From Rhodoluna sp. (GTDB lineage: Bacteria > Actinomycetota > Actinomycetes > Actinomycetales > Microbacteriaceae): a stretch of DNA of 64,000 bases. Within the stretch, counting starts at the first letter, position 1. Every line of letters starts with the position of its first letter. This document shows, in pieces, positions 1 through 8,400 of this stretch. The position numbers and the translations under genes are program-made. Where the stretch lies: NCBI RefSeq assembly GCF_024639375.1, contig NZ_JAHEIM010000002.1, positions 62,001-126,000 on the forward strand. The letters are read 5' to 3'. The notes under the pieces are model-generated. The model saw only the letters and a program-made list of their open reading frames with translations, searched no databases and had not been told where the DNA came from.

Positions 1-1323
1 TCCACAGCGGCCGCGCTTGCACATGAAGACCCGGCGCAGGTTGAAATGCGATTGGCAACCCACCAACTGCAGTTGCCAAGTTTGCCGAGCGATTTTTACA
101 TTGCCTATGTCGACATCAATGGCGACATTTTGATCGGCTTAGTTTCATCAGCCAGCGATGAAAATGAAATTCCGAACGTAAGCAATTTCTCATCCTCTTA
201 TGTGATGGCAACCAAAGGTCGTCCGTTCGAGGTTGATAGCAATGGCGTGATCAACGGAACCACCAGCGACCACGGCTGGCGCATGGTGGCCGTGCCGCTA
301 ACCAGCATGCCCGGCTCACTTGTGGTGGCTCTGCCCACCGGCGCAAACAACGCTTTGCTTGCGCAGTATGGCTACATCGGTGGCGGCTTTGGCTTGTTGC
401 TGCTATTACTAAGTGGCCTTTCTATTTGGCTCACTATTTCTTCCGCTCTAAAACCCCTGAATGAAGTGGAACGCACAGCCGAGGCAGTCAGCGCCGGTGA
501 CATTTCTCAGCGCTTGGTTGAACACCCTGGCCAAACTGAAATGGCCCGCCTGAACCGATCGCTTAACTCAATGCTCGATGGTGTTGAGACGGCCATGAAA
601 GACCGCGCCAAGACTCTCGACCAAATGCGCCGGTTTGTAGCCGATGCGAGTCACGAACTTCGCACTCCCCTGGTTTCGGTTCGCGGTTATGCCGAGCTCT
701 ATCGAATGGGCGCTCTCGACCAACCACAGAAGGTTGCCGAGGCAATGAGTCGCATCGAGAGTGAAGCTGTTCGAATGACCGGTCTGGTTGAAAGCCTGCT
801 TACCCTCACCCGCCTTGATGAAACCCAGCAGCTCAAAAAGACTCGCACCAACATTGTTTCTCTCGCAGTTGATGCCGCTAAGGATGCGTCCGTAGCCGAT
901 GGCAATCGCAAAATTGTTGTGACCGACATGAATGGCAAAGAGCTCGAAGGTCAGGTTGAAATCAGCGCAAATGTTGACGCAAATTCAATGCGTCAGGTGC
1001 TCACCAATTTGCTTGCCAACGCAGCGCGCTTTTCACCTGCCGATGCACAAATTGAAGTTGCAATTGATGCAAACGCAAAACTAGCTGGTGAGCAGCGACT
1101 AATTATTGAAGTGCGCGATCACGGTGAAGGCATTCCAGAACAATTGCGCAAAAAAGTATTTGAGCGTTTTTACCGCGTCGACAACTCTCGCAACAGTGAG
1201 ACCGGCGGTTCAGGGCTTGGTCTCTCAATCGTCTCAAGCATTGTTGCTCGCCACGGAGGAACCATCGAGGCCACTGAAACTCCTGATGGTGGCGCAACCT
1301 TCCGCGTCGACGTGCCGGCTTAG
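1..1323 (+). CDS. Two-component sensor histidine kinase (5' end cut off by window)
   Basis: Membrane sensor kinase that would autophosphorylate on His and pass phosphate to an OmpR-type regulator encoded outside the window. The frame is open from base 1, so the N-terminus is missing; numbering below is from the internal ATG at 46. Visible are the end of an extracytoplasmic sensor region, a hydrophobic segment near residues 109-133, a HAMP linker, the HisKA motif FVADASHELRTP with phospho-acceptor His near residue 203, and an ATPase domain with N box (NLLANAARF), G1 box (DHGEGIP), F box (FERFYR) and G2 box (GSGLGLSIV). The layout resembles actinobacterial TcrY/MprB-type kinases. The stimulus cannot be inferred. 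The kinase assignment is very secure. Confidence 0.93.
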   Translation, partial: STAAALAHEDPAQVEMRLATHQLQLPSLPSDFYIAYVDINGDILIGLVSSASDENEIPNVSNFSSSYVMATKGRPFEVDSNGVINGTTSDHGWRMVAVPLTSMPGSLVVALPTGANNALLAQYGYIGGGFGLLLLLLSGLSIWLTISSALKPLNEVERTAEAVSAGDISQRLVEHPGQTEMARLNRSLNSMLDGVETAMKDRAKTLDQMRRFVADASHELRTPLVSVRGYAELYRMGALDQPQKVAEAMSRIESEAVRMTGLVESLLTLTRLDETQQLKKTRTNIVSLAVDAAKDASVADGNRKIVVTDMNGKELEGQVEISANVDANSMRQVLTNLLANAARFSPADAQIEVAIDANAKLAGEQRLIIEVRDHGEGIPEQLRKKVFERFYRVDNSRNSETGGSGLGLSIVSSIVARHGGTIEATETPDGGATFRVDVPA

Positions 1324-1382
1324 TAATCCACAGATTCGTTTCAAATTTGTGTGACTCGCTGCAAATTATGCAGTCTTGATTC

Positions 1383-1670
1383 ATGCCACATTTCAGCGTA
1401 GACAGCGAACAAGTCATGGCGGCCAATGCCGCGATTCAAAACACCATCGGTCGACTTAACCACGAAGCCAACACCTTGCATTCGCAATTGCAATCTCTTG
1501 AGGGCAGTTGGCAAGGTGTAGCCGCAAACAGTTTTCAAGAGCTGGTGTTGCGTTGGCGCAGCACCGCCACGGCGGTCGATTCACAACTGGGCGAACTAGG
1601 CCATGCCCTTGCGATCGCGGCGCAGCAATACAGCGAAATCGAATACGCCAATCAACGACTTTTTCTTTAG
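1383..1670 (+). CDS. WXG100 family (ESAT-6-like) small protein
   Basis: A 95-residue helical protein with the WXG turn (LEGSWQGVAANSF, Trp near residue 41) between two amphipathic helices, and the length expected of WXG100 proteins. Family members are small secreted or surface proteins exported as helical hairpins by type VII (ESX) systems, often as dimers. No EccC-type ATPase or other ESX gene is seen in this window, so any export machinery must lie elsewhere. It follows the sensor kinase by 59 bases and converges on groEL. A C-terminal acidic/aromatic stretch (YSEIEYANQRL) could serve as an export signal, but that is inference. Confidence 0.85.
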   Translation: MPHFSVDSEQVMAANAAIQNTIGRLNHEANTLHSQLQSLEGSWQGVAANSFQELVLRWRSTATAVDSQLGELGHALAIAAQQYSEIEYANQRLFL

Positions 1671-1680
1671 CGGATAAAAC

Positions 1681-1712
1681 AAATGGGCGGCCACCGAAGT
1701 GACCGCCCATTT
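1681..1712. terminator. Bidirectional hairpin terminator between WXG100 gene and groEL
   Basis: Inverted repeat with 14-base arms (AAATGGGCGGCCAC and GTGACCGCCCATTT, one G-T wobble) around a CGAA tetraloop, flanked by A and T runs. It lies between two convergent genes and can terminate both. Confidence 0.85.
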
Positions 1713-1725
1713 AAGTTTTCGAACT

Positions 1726-3348
<1,623 letters not shown>

Positions 3349-3366
3349 TCAATCTCCTGTAAGTAG

Positions 3367-3393
3367 TTAGCACTCGGTAGGTTTGAGTGCTAA
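3367..3393. promoter_or_regulatory. CIRCE operator 1 (HrcA site), promoter-distal
   Basis: TTAGCACTC (3367-3375), nine bases, then GAGTGCTAA (3385-3393): a perfect copy of the CIRCE consensus bound by HrcA. It sits 25 bases upstream of the groEL start, in the untranslated leader. Confidence 0.95.
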
Positions 3394-3397
3394 TACA

Positions 3398-3426
3398 GTT
3401 TTAGCACTCTCGACCCGAGAGTGCAA
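3398..3426 (-). promoter_or_regulatory. Candidate groEL promoter embedded in CIRCE 2
   Basis: On the minus strand TTGCAC (-35) and TAAAAC (-10) are separated by exactly 17 bases. The -35 hexamer lies inside the right arm of CIRCE 2, so bound repressor would block polymerase directly. The -10 matches consensus at only four of six positions. Confidence 0.45.
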
Positions 3427-3427
3427 A
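3401..3427. promoter_or_regulatory. CIRCE operator 2 (HrcA site), overlapping the promoter
   Basis: TTAGCACTC (3401-3409), nine bases, then GAGTGCAAA (3419-3427), with one mismatch to the consensus right arm. It is 34 bases from the first CIRCE, about three helical turns, which would suit cooperative HrcA binding. Confidence 0.9.
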
Positions 3428-3452
3428 TGATCCACAGGGCATCAGGGCAATA

Positions 3453-3480
3453 AAAAACCCACCCCCGAAGGGATGGGTTC
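3453..3480 (-). terminator. Rho-independent terminator of cspA
   Basis: On the minus strand AACCCATCCC, a TTCG tetraloop, GGGGTGGGTT and a T run follow the cspA stop codon by about 20 bases. One G-U wobble occurs in the stem. Confidence 0.85.
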
Positions 3481-3500
3481 CTATGAAATCTAGCGGTCGC

Positions 3501-3701
3501 TTAGATAACGTGAACTGCGTCAGCCTGAGGGCCCTTGTCGCCGTTCTTAACTTCGAACTCAACGCGCTGGTTTTCCTTCAGCTCCTTGTAGCCCTCTGAC
3601 TGGATTGCTGAGAAGTGTACGAATACATCCGCTCCGCCATCCTGGGTAATGAAACCAAAACCCTTTTCAGCGTTGAACCACTTGACGGTTCCTTGTGCCA
3701 T
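3501..3701 (-). CDS. cspA: Cold-shock domain protein (CspA family)
   Basis: A 66-residue single cold-shock domain that binds single-stranded RNA and DNA and melts RNA secondary structure. RNP1 (KGFGFI, residues 13-18) and RNP2 (VFVHF, residues 26-30) are intact, as is the N-terminal [14 protein letters not shown] signature. AGGAG lies nine bases before the ATG. An untranslated stretch of roughly 185 bases separates it from the upstream LytR_C gene, leaving room for its own promoter and the long structured leader common in cold-shock genes. The gene ends at a clear terminator, so it is probably monocistronic. Confidence 0.97.
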   Translation of the reverse strand: MAQGTVKWFNAEKGFGFITQDGGADVFVHFSAIQSEGYKELKENQRVEFEVKNGDKGPQADAVHVI

Positions 3702-3886
3702 GTTTTACTCCTGTTACTAATCGAACAACCCGAAAAATCCCCGGGCTGAGTCGCATAGAAAAGAGCTTGTGCTACGGATACTGCTACGACCAGTTCTAAC
3801 CCTAGCCCCTAGCTGCTTCATAAGGTAGGGCTGCGCAACAATCCACGCAATCGGTTACAAAACGGTTATAACTCTAAAAGTGCGTT

Positions 3887-4390
3887 TTATTTAAAATCTT
3901 TTCCTAAGACCACGGTGATTGGGCCAGCAAACTCAGTTGAAACCTGAATTGGTGCATCGCCAAAAAGAGCAGCCACTTCGGATGCCTGCGAGCGGAAAAC
4001 CTCGTCAGTGATCACAATCAAAGTTTTCTCAATCGAAATTTGCGTGCCATCTGCGTCTTGCAATTTGGCAGCACCCAAAAAGTTGAACTTGCCGTCGATC
4101 AAAGCAGTAGACGCTTTGGTAACTTTTGCCTCGACTGCGGTGCCATCCAGAAGTTTTACTCCTGGGGCTGACTGCGAAGCGCTGGCACTCGGCTGAGGCA
4201 GAACGCCATCAAAAACCGTGCTGCTTTCAACTAGCTTTAGCGCGCCATAGCCAATCACTGCAATCACGGCTGCTGCCACAAAAATGCGAACCCATTCATA
4301 GACGCGGTCTTTGGCAGTGCGACGCACACGGTGTCTGCCACCATGCTGGGTTGCCGAATCGAATTCATCGATTGGGAACTTTTTTGCCAT
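3887..4390 (-). CDS. Membrane-anchored LytR C-terminal domain (LytR_C) protein
   Basis: About 167 residues. A basic cytoplasmic N-terminus is followed by one membrane span (roughly VRIFVAAAVIAVIGYGALKLV), a Ser/Ala linker and an extracytoplasmic domain. The domain resembles the LytR C-terminal domain found in LytR-CpsA-Psr proteins or alone in actinobacterial wall-associated proteins; the catalytic LCP domain is absent. I chose the ATG at 4390 over a TTG at 4411 because the TTG has no ribosome site and the ATG has AGGA nearby, though closely spaced. It lies upstream of cspA and divergent from msrB. The role is probably cell-envelope related and otherwise unknown. Confidence 0.75.
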   Translation of the reverse strand: MAKKFPIDEFDSATQHGGRHRVRRTAKDRVYEWVRIFVAAAVIAVIGYGALKLVESSTVFDGVLPQPSASASQSAPGVKLLDGTAVEAKVTKASTALIDGKFNFLGAAKLQDADGTQISIEKTLIVITDEVFRSQASEVAALFGDAPIQVSTEFAGPITVVLGKDFK

Positions 4391-4455
4391 GATCCTGCTT
4401 ATCTTTATCAAGCGCCCAAAACGCGGGGTGCTCTCAATATTAGGCCAGGTGCATC

Positions 4456-4857
4456 ATGAAATACCCCATTCAAAAGTCAGAGGATGACTGGCGCAGCCAG
4501 TTGACCGAGTTTGAGTACCACGTGCTTCGCGAGGCTGGCACCGAGCGTGCCTATACCGGCGAGCTGCTCGAAGAACACCGAACGGGCATCTTTTCTTGCA
4601 AGGCCTGTGGAGTTGAACTTTTTAGAAGTGATGCCAAATTCGACTCACACTGCGGCTGGCCAAGTTTTTATGAACCCAAAGCCGGCGATGCGGTAGAGCT
4701 AATCGAAGATCGCAGCCACGGCATGCTGCGCACCGAAGTGCGTTGCGCCAACTGCGGTTCACACCTGGGTCACGTTTTTGAAGATGCCCCGCAAACACCA
4801 ACCGGCGATCGCTATTGCATCAACTCGGTGAGCATTACCTTTGCACCAGCCAATTAA
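4456..4857 (+). CDS. msrB: Peptide-methionine (R)-S-oxide reductase MsrB
   Basis: Reduces the R epimer of methionine sulfoxide in oxidised proteins. The 133 residues hold the SelR fold: zinc-binding CxxC pairs at C48/C51 (CKAC) and C97/C100 (CANC), the HCGWPSF block with C66, and the catalytic cysteine C121 in RYCINSVSI. Cysteine rather than selenocysteine occupies the active site. It is divergent from the LytR_C gene and followed closely by two small same-strand genes, which may be cotranscribed with it. Confidence 0.97.
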   Translation: MKYPIQKSEDDWRSQLTEFEYHVLREAGTERAYTGELLEEHRTGIFSCKACGVELFRSDAKFDSHCGWPSFYEPKAGDAVELIEDRSHGMLRTEVRCANCGSHLGHVFEDAPQTPTGDRYCINSVSITFAPAN

Positions 4858-4891
4858 CTTGGGATTCATCCAAAGCGTTTAGGCTTCGAAG

Positions 4892-5089
4892 ATGAGCGAT
4901 TACAAAAAAGATAGAAACAACGTAACCAATGGCGGCGTTGGTGCATTCATGTTCTTGGCATTTATTGGTGCCGCCGTTTACTTCATCTCAAAGGCCGACG
5001 GCTTCTGGGATGGCGTGCTTGGTTTTCTAAAGGCCCTAGTGTGGCCGGCGTTTTTGGTTTATGAAGTGCTGCACAAATTGCTTGGCTAA
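4892..5089 (+). CDS. Small two-span membrane protein, unknown function
   Basis: A 65-residue protein with a charged N-terminus (SDYKKDRNN) followed by two hydrophobic stretches (GAFMFLAFIGAAVYFIS and GVLGFLKALVWPAFLVYEVL) separated by KADGFWD. No family is recognised. It is separated by 12 bases from the downstream ArsC-like gene and by 34 from msrB, so a three-gene unit is plausible. Codon use resembles that of its neighbours, supporting a real gene. Confidence 0.7.
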   Translation: MSDYKKDRNNVTNGGVGAFMFLAFIGAAVYFISKADGFWDGVLGFLKALVWPAFLVYEVLHKLLG

Positions 5090-5101
5090 GAAAGTTTTCA
5101 A

Positions 5102-5521
5102 ATGTCGTCTAAACCATCGGTACTTTTTATTTGCGTTCACAACGCAGGCAAGTCACAAACTGCTGAAGCTTTGATGCGCCACATTGCCGGCGACAAAGTT
5201 GACATCTATTCAGGCGGCACTGGCCCAGATGAAAATCTTGCCGGCGATGCCGTGGTTGCACTTGCCGAAATTGGCATCGGTGTTGAAGGCCAATTCCCCA
5301 AGGCAATCGACCCGGAAGTTTTGCGCAAGGCTGACCGAGTTGTAATTCTTGGTGACCAAGCAAAGGTTGCTCCTGTCGAGGGCATGAAAGCCGAGATTGA
5401 AACTTGGCTAACCGTTGAACCTGCTGAGCAAGGTATTCACGGTGCCGAACGAGCCAACCTGGTGCGCGACGACATTTACGCTCGCGTGAAGCAACTGGCA
5501 GCAGAACTTGGCGTCGCGTAG
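5102..5521 (+). CDS. Low-molecular-weight phosphatase / arsenate-mycothiol transferase-like protein
   Basis: A 139-residue protein of the LMW tyrosine phosphatase fold. The P-loop is CVHNAGKSQ with the nucleophile at Cys11. Classic LMW phosphatases and thioredoxin-linked ArsC carry Arg where this has Lys; the Lys form (xGKSQ) is known from actinobacterial arsenate-mycothiol transferases, which join arsenate to mycothiol for reduction. No arsenite exporter or ArsR regulator is nearby, so the substrate is uncertain. It follows a small membrane protein by 12 bases and ends just before a strong bidirectional terminator. Confidence 0.82.
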   Translation: MSSKPSVLFICVHNAGKSQTAEALMRHIAGDKVDIYSGGTGPDENLAGDAVVALAEIGIGVEGQFPKAIDPEVLRKADRVVILGDQAKVAPVEGMKAEIETWLTVEPAEQGIHGAERANLVRDDIYARVKQLAAELGVA

Positions 5522-5537
5522 CTCAAATACTTAAATG

Positions 5538-5567
5538 AAAAATGCCTCCCTTGCGGGAGGCATTTTT
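5538..5567. terminator. Bidirectional hairpin terminator
   Basis: AAAAATGCCTCCC, TTGC loop, GGGAGGCATTTTT: a perfect 13-bp stem with A and T runs on both sides. It serves the ArsC-like gene on the plus strand and tRNA-Thr on the minus strand. Confidence 0.9.
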
Positions 5568-5572
5568 GTTAG

Positions 5573-5648
5573 TGGAGCCGACCAGGGGACTCGAACCCCT
5601 AACCCTCGCATTACAAGTGCGATGCGCTACCAATTGCGCCAGGTCGGC
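5573..5648 (-). tRNA. tRNA-Thr (anticodon TGT)
   Basis: A 76-base cloverleaf read on the minus strand: acceptor GCCGACC/GGTCGGC, D stem GCGC/GCGC, anticodon stem TCGCA/TGCGA around loop CTTGTAA (anticodon TGT), T stem AGGGG/CCCCT around TTCGAGT, and an encoded 3' CCA. It decodes ACA and, by wobble, other ACN codons. Confidence 0.96.
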
Positions 5649-5772
5649 CGATAGCCCTAGAGCTACCTGGAAGGCAGGTTACCCCGCATTCCAAGAGACA
5701 ATCCTAGTGGCTAAGTGGGCAACGCTGCCTGTTATCGTGGAATGGGAATTGCGAATTAGGGGGAAACTAAAT

Positions 5773-6297
5773 ATGTCTCGCAGAAGTCTTATTGGCACGG
5801 TCGTTGGAATTGCGATTTCGGTTTGCCTTTGCTCATGCACGATAAATGTCGGTGGGGCCGGAGCTGTTGACTCATCCTCTAGCCAATCGGGGGCTTCAGA
5901 AACAAATGAAGGCACTGACCAAGCTTTGATCAATGAATACTTGGGCAATTTAGCTGCACTAGGACAGGAAGAATCGGCAATCCTGAATACCTACGATTCA
6001 GTCAGTGGCGAAAATTACACTGACGACTTGACGATGTACAACACGCTCATTTCATTACTACCGAGAGTGCAAAGTTTTATAGCTGAACTTGAAGCCCTCA
6101 CCCCAAGCGATGAAACCCTTTCTCTGATTCACAACGACCTTGTGACAGGCTGGAACTTGCAATCCAAAGGTATGACTCTCGCAGTAGCTGCGCTGAAAGA
6201 ACAAGACGTCAGCAAGATTGCTGAAGGTAATGAGGCACTGGCTGAAGGTAGAGCGCTCCTTCGAAAAGCAGCACAAAAAACGGCCGAGCTAAAGTAA
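5773..6297 (+). CDS. Putative secreted lipoprotein, unknown function
   Basis: A 174-residue protein beginning MSRRSLIG, with a lipoprotein signal peptide: basic start, hydrophobic core (TVVGIAISVCL) and lipobox ending in a lipidatable Cys (CLCSC). The mature part is acidic, Ser/Gly rich at first and then mostly helical (NEYLGNLAALGQEESAIL, LAVAALKEQDVSKIAEGNEALAEGRALL). I recognise no family. The frame is open further upstream, to 5542, but that extension runs through the tRNA and has no initiation signal, so I start at the ATG at 5773. The gene stands alone between tRNA-Thr and a convergent DsbA-like gene. Confidence 0.72.
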   Translation: MSRRSLIGTVVGIAISVCLCSCTINVGGAGAVDSSSSQSGASETNEGTDQALINEYLGNLAALGQEESAILNTYDSVSGENYTDDLTMYNTLISLLPRVQSFIAELEALTPSDETLSLIHNDLVTGWNLQSKGMTLAVAALKEQDVSKIAEGNEALAEGRALLRKAAQKTAELK

Positions 6298-6316
6298 AAA
6301 GAGATTCGTTAAACCT

Positions 6317-7165
6317 CTAGCCATTCATTGCGGCAAGAACAGCCTGCGCAAAGCTGGCTGGGTCAATGTCGCCGGTGTATGGCTTGCCATCGATCAGGAT
6401 CGTCGGGGTACCGGTAACAATGCTCGGCACCACTCGACTGGTTTCGTTCTGCAACCAAGGAACATAGGTTTTCTTGTCGATGCAGGCAGTTACCTTGTTG
6501 CTCTTGGCAATTCCGAATGACTTGAGCTGGGTTTTCAACTGCTCGTCATCAACGGCTGCCCACTTTGAGTTGAACAACTCATCCTGGTTAGTTGGCGGAA
6601 GTGAGTAAAGCCAGTTGTGAACCTTCAAGAAGTTGTTTGGGTCGTAGTTGGCAACGCAAAGTGCAGCATTGCCAGCGGTTTCTGACCAGTTTGGGGTGCT
6701 TGAGTGATTGCCGTTCACGATTGAGATCGGGTGAACTTCTAGAGTCGCTGCGCCAGTCTCAACCCAGTTGGTGATCTGAGCTGAGTTTGCCTGCTCGAAC
6801 ATTCCACATGCCGGGCACTCAAAATCTAGGTAGATCTTGATGTTAGGCACGTGCTTGTTTGAAGAAGCAGTAGGGGTCGGGGTTGAGGTATTGGTGAAGG
6901 CTTCTGCGCCGGCACCAATCTTGATGCCACCGTCGAAAAGAAAGTTTGCTGGCGCCTTGCTGTTGTTGGCCTGGTTGTTGATTCCGGTGAGGACAATCGC
7001 CAAGATGATGGCAACTACACCTAGAGCACCGGCAACAACACTCACCTGAGTGATGAGCTTGCGGCGCTTTTGGCCGCGTTTGAAGTTTTCGCGCATCTCA
7101 CGTGACTTGGCGCGGGCTGCTTCGCGCTGCTCGGCGCGGGTAAGTTTTGGTTCGTTCGGGGTCAT
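6317..7165 (-). CDS. Membrane-anchored DsbA-like thiol oxidoreductase
   Basis: A 282-residue protein with a charged cytoplasmic N-terminus (about 36 residues, heptad-like Arg/Glu/Ala), one membrane span (about residues 38-60), a Thr/Pro/Ser linker and an extracytoplasmic thioredoxin-like domain with CPAC at residues 117-120. The cis-Pro loop is TGTPTILIDGK. Two further cysteines (CVANYD, ACIDKK) could form a structural disulfide, as in actinobacterial DsbA-like proteins. Family members catalyse disulfide formation in exported proteins. It is transcribed alone, divergent from the ABC ATPase gene. Confidence 0.88.
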   Translation of the reverse strand: MTPNEPKLTRAEQREAARAKSREMRENFKRGQKRRKLITQVSVVAGALGVVAIILAIVLTGINNQANNSKAPANFLFDGGIKIGAGAEAFTNTSTPTPTASSNKHVPNIKIYLDFECPACGMFEQANSAQITNWVETGAATLEVHPISIVNGNHSSTPNWSETAGNAALCVANYDPNNFLKVHNWLYSLPPTNQDELFNSKWAAVDDEQLKTQLKSFGIAKSNKVTACIDKKTYVPWLQNETSRVVPSIVTGTPTILIDGKPYTGDIDPASFAQAVLAAMNG

Positions 7166-7289
7166 TCGATACCTAACTGTTTGTCACGATTTGGTGACGT
7201 TGAACCTCACCAGTTTAGATGACCTTTTGGGGGTGCAATAATGACTTTTACCCAGCAGCGCCGCTGTTGGGCCTTTCACAACGGATCGT

Positions 7290-7307
7290 CCGGCACGTAC
7301 CTGCCGG
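7290..7307. promoter_or_regulatory. Small palindrome in the leader of the ABC ATPase gene
   Basis: CCGGCA, six bases, TGCCGG: perfect 6-bp arms 17 bases before the ATG at 7324. It could be an operator or a leader hairpin just ahead of the AAGGA ribosome site. Short arms make chance occurrence possible. Confidence 0.3.
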
Positions 7308-7323
7308 TGAAGGAATAGAAAAA

Positions 7324-8400
7324 ATGGCATCAGTAACATTCGATAACGCAACCCGCCTATACCCAGGCGGAACCCGCCCAGCAGTAGACAAAATCAACCT
7401 AGAAATCAAGGATGGCGAATTCTTGGTTTTGGTTGGCCCTTCTGGTTGCGGTAAATCAACCACCCTGCGCATGCTTGCCGGCCTAGAAGAGGTAAACGGC
7501 GGCCACATTCGCATTGGCGACCGCGACGTCACCGACGTTCCGCCAAAAGACCGCGACATTGCGATGGTTTTCCAGAACTACGCTTTGTACCCACACATGA
7601 CCGTTGCCGAGAACATGGGCTTCGCTCTAAAGATTGCTGGTGTTAGCAAAGAAGAGCGTGCCGAGCGCGTTCTTGAAGCAGCCAAGCTTCTAGATCTTGA
7701 GCCATACCTAGCTCGCAAGCCAAAGGCCCTTTCTGGTGGTCAGCGTCAGCGTGTGGCAATGGGTCGCGCGATTGTTCGCAAGCCTCAGGTGTTCTTGATG
7801 GACGAGCCTCTTTCAAACCTTGACGCAAAACTTCGCGTTCAGACTCGCACTCAGATTGCTTCGCTACAGCGTCGCCTTGGTGTCACAACTGTTTACGTGA
7901 CTCACGACCAGGTTGAAGCGATGACCATGGGTGACCGCGTTGCAGTTCTAAAGGATGGCTTGCTTCAGCAGGTTGCTACCCCTCAGGAGCTTTACGACAC
8001 CCCACAGAACGTTTTCGTTGCTGGCTTCATTGGCTCACCAGCCATGAACCTATTGCAGTTGCCAATCGTTGAAGGTGGCGTGCAGTTCGGCACCACCGTT
8101 CTGAAGATCAGCAAAGATGTTCTGGCTAAGACCAAGCAGAAGACCATCACCGTTGGTGTTCGTCCAGAAAACATGGTTGTTTCAACTAAAGATGGCCTCA
8201 AGGTTGAGGTTGACGTTGTTGAAGAACTTGGTGCAGACGGCTACCTATACGGTCACTCAGACTTCGATGGTGCAAACCACGATCTAGTTGCTCGTGTTGA
8301 CGGTCGCGTTCACCCTAAGGCTGGCGACACTGTTTACCTAAAGGCTGAAGGCGGCATCGTGCACTTGTTCGATGTTGAAACTGGTTTGCGTCTTAACTAG
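7324..8400 (+). CDS. msiK: Carbohydrate ABC importer ATPase (MsiK/UgpC type)
   Basis: A 358-residue ATPase of the CUT1 (MalK/UgpC/MsiK) family. Walker A is GPSGCGKST (residues 38-46), the Q loop is MVFQNYALYP, the signature is LSGGQ (136-140), Walker B is VFLMDE (D160, E161), and the H loop is YVTHDQ. The C-terminal part is a TOBE/OB regulatory domain. No permease or binding protein is encoded nearby, which fits a shared multi-sugar ATPase like Streptomyces MsiK serving several importers. The ATG at 7324 follows AAGGA; an in-frame upstream ATG at 7219 lacks support. The stop overlaps the GTG of the DUF4032 gene by one base. Confidence 0.92.
   Translation: MASVTFDNATRLYPGGTRPAVDKINLEIKDGEFLVLVGPSGCGKSTTLRMLAGLEEVNGGHIRIGDRDVTDVPPKDRDIAMVFQNYALYPHMTVAENMGFALKIAGVSKEERAERVLEAAKLLDLEPYLARKPKALSGGQRQRVAMGRAIVRKPQVFLMDEPLSNLDAKLRVQTRTQIASLQRRLGVTTVYVTHDQVEAMTMGDRVAVLKDGLLQQVATPQELYDTPQNVFVAGFIGSPAMNLLQLPIVEGGVQFGTTVLKISKDVLAKTKQKTITVGVRPENMVVSTKDGLKVEVDVVEELGADGYLYGHSDFDGANHDLVARVDGRVHPKAGDTVYLKAEGGIVHLFDVETGLRLN

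Noticed and set aside
5573-5648. tRNA-Thr as an integration site for a mobile island
   Set aside because: No integrase, no repeated tRNA 3' segment and only ordinary chromosomal genes are seen on both sides.
5542-5772. In-frame N-terminal extension of the lipoprotein gene
   Set aside because: It runs antisense through the tRNA-Thr gene, lacks a ribosome site and would bury the lipoprotein signal peptide.
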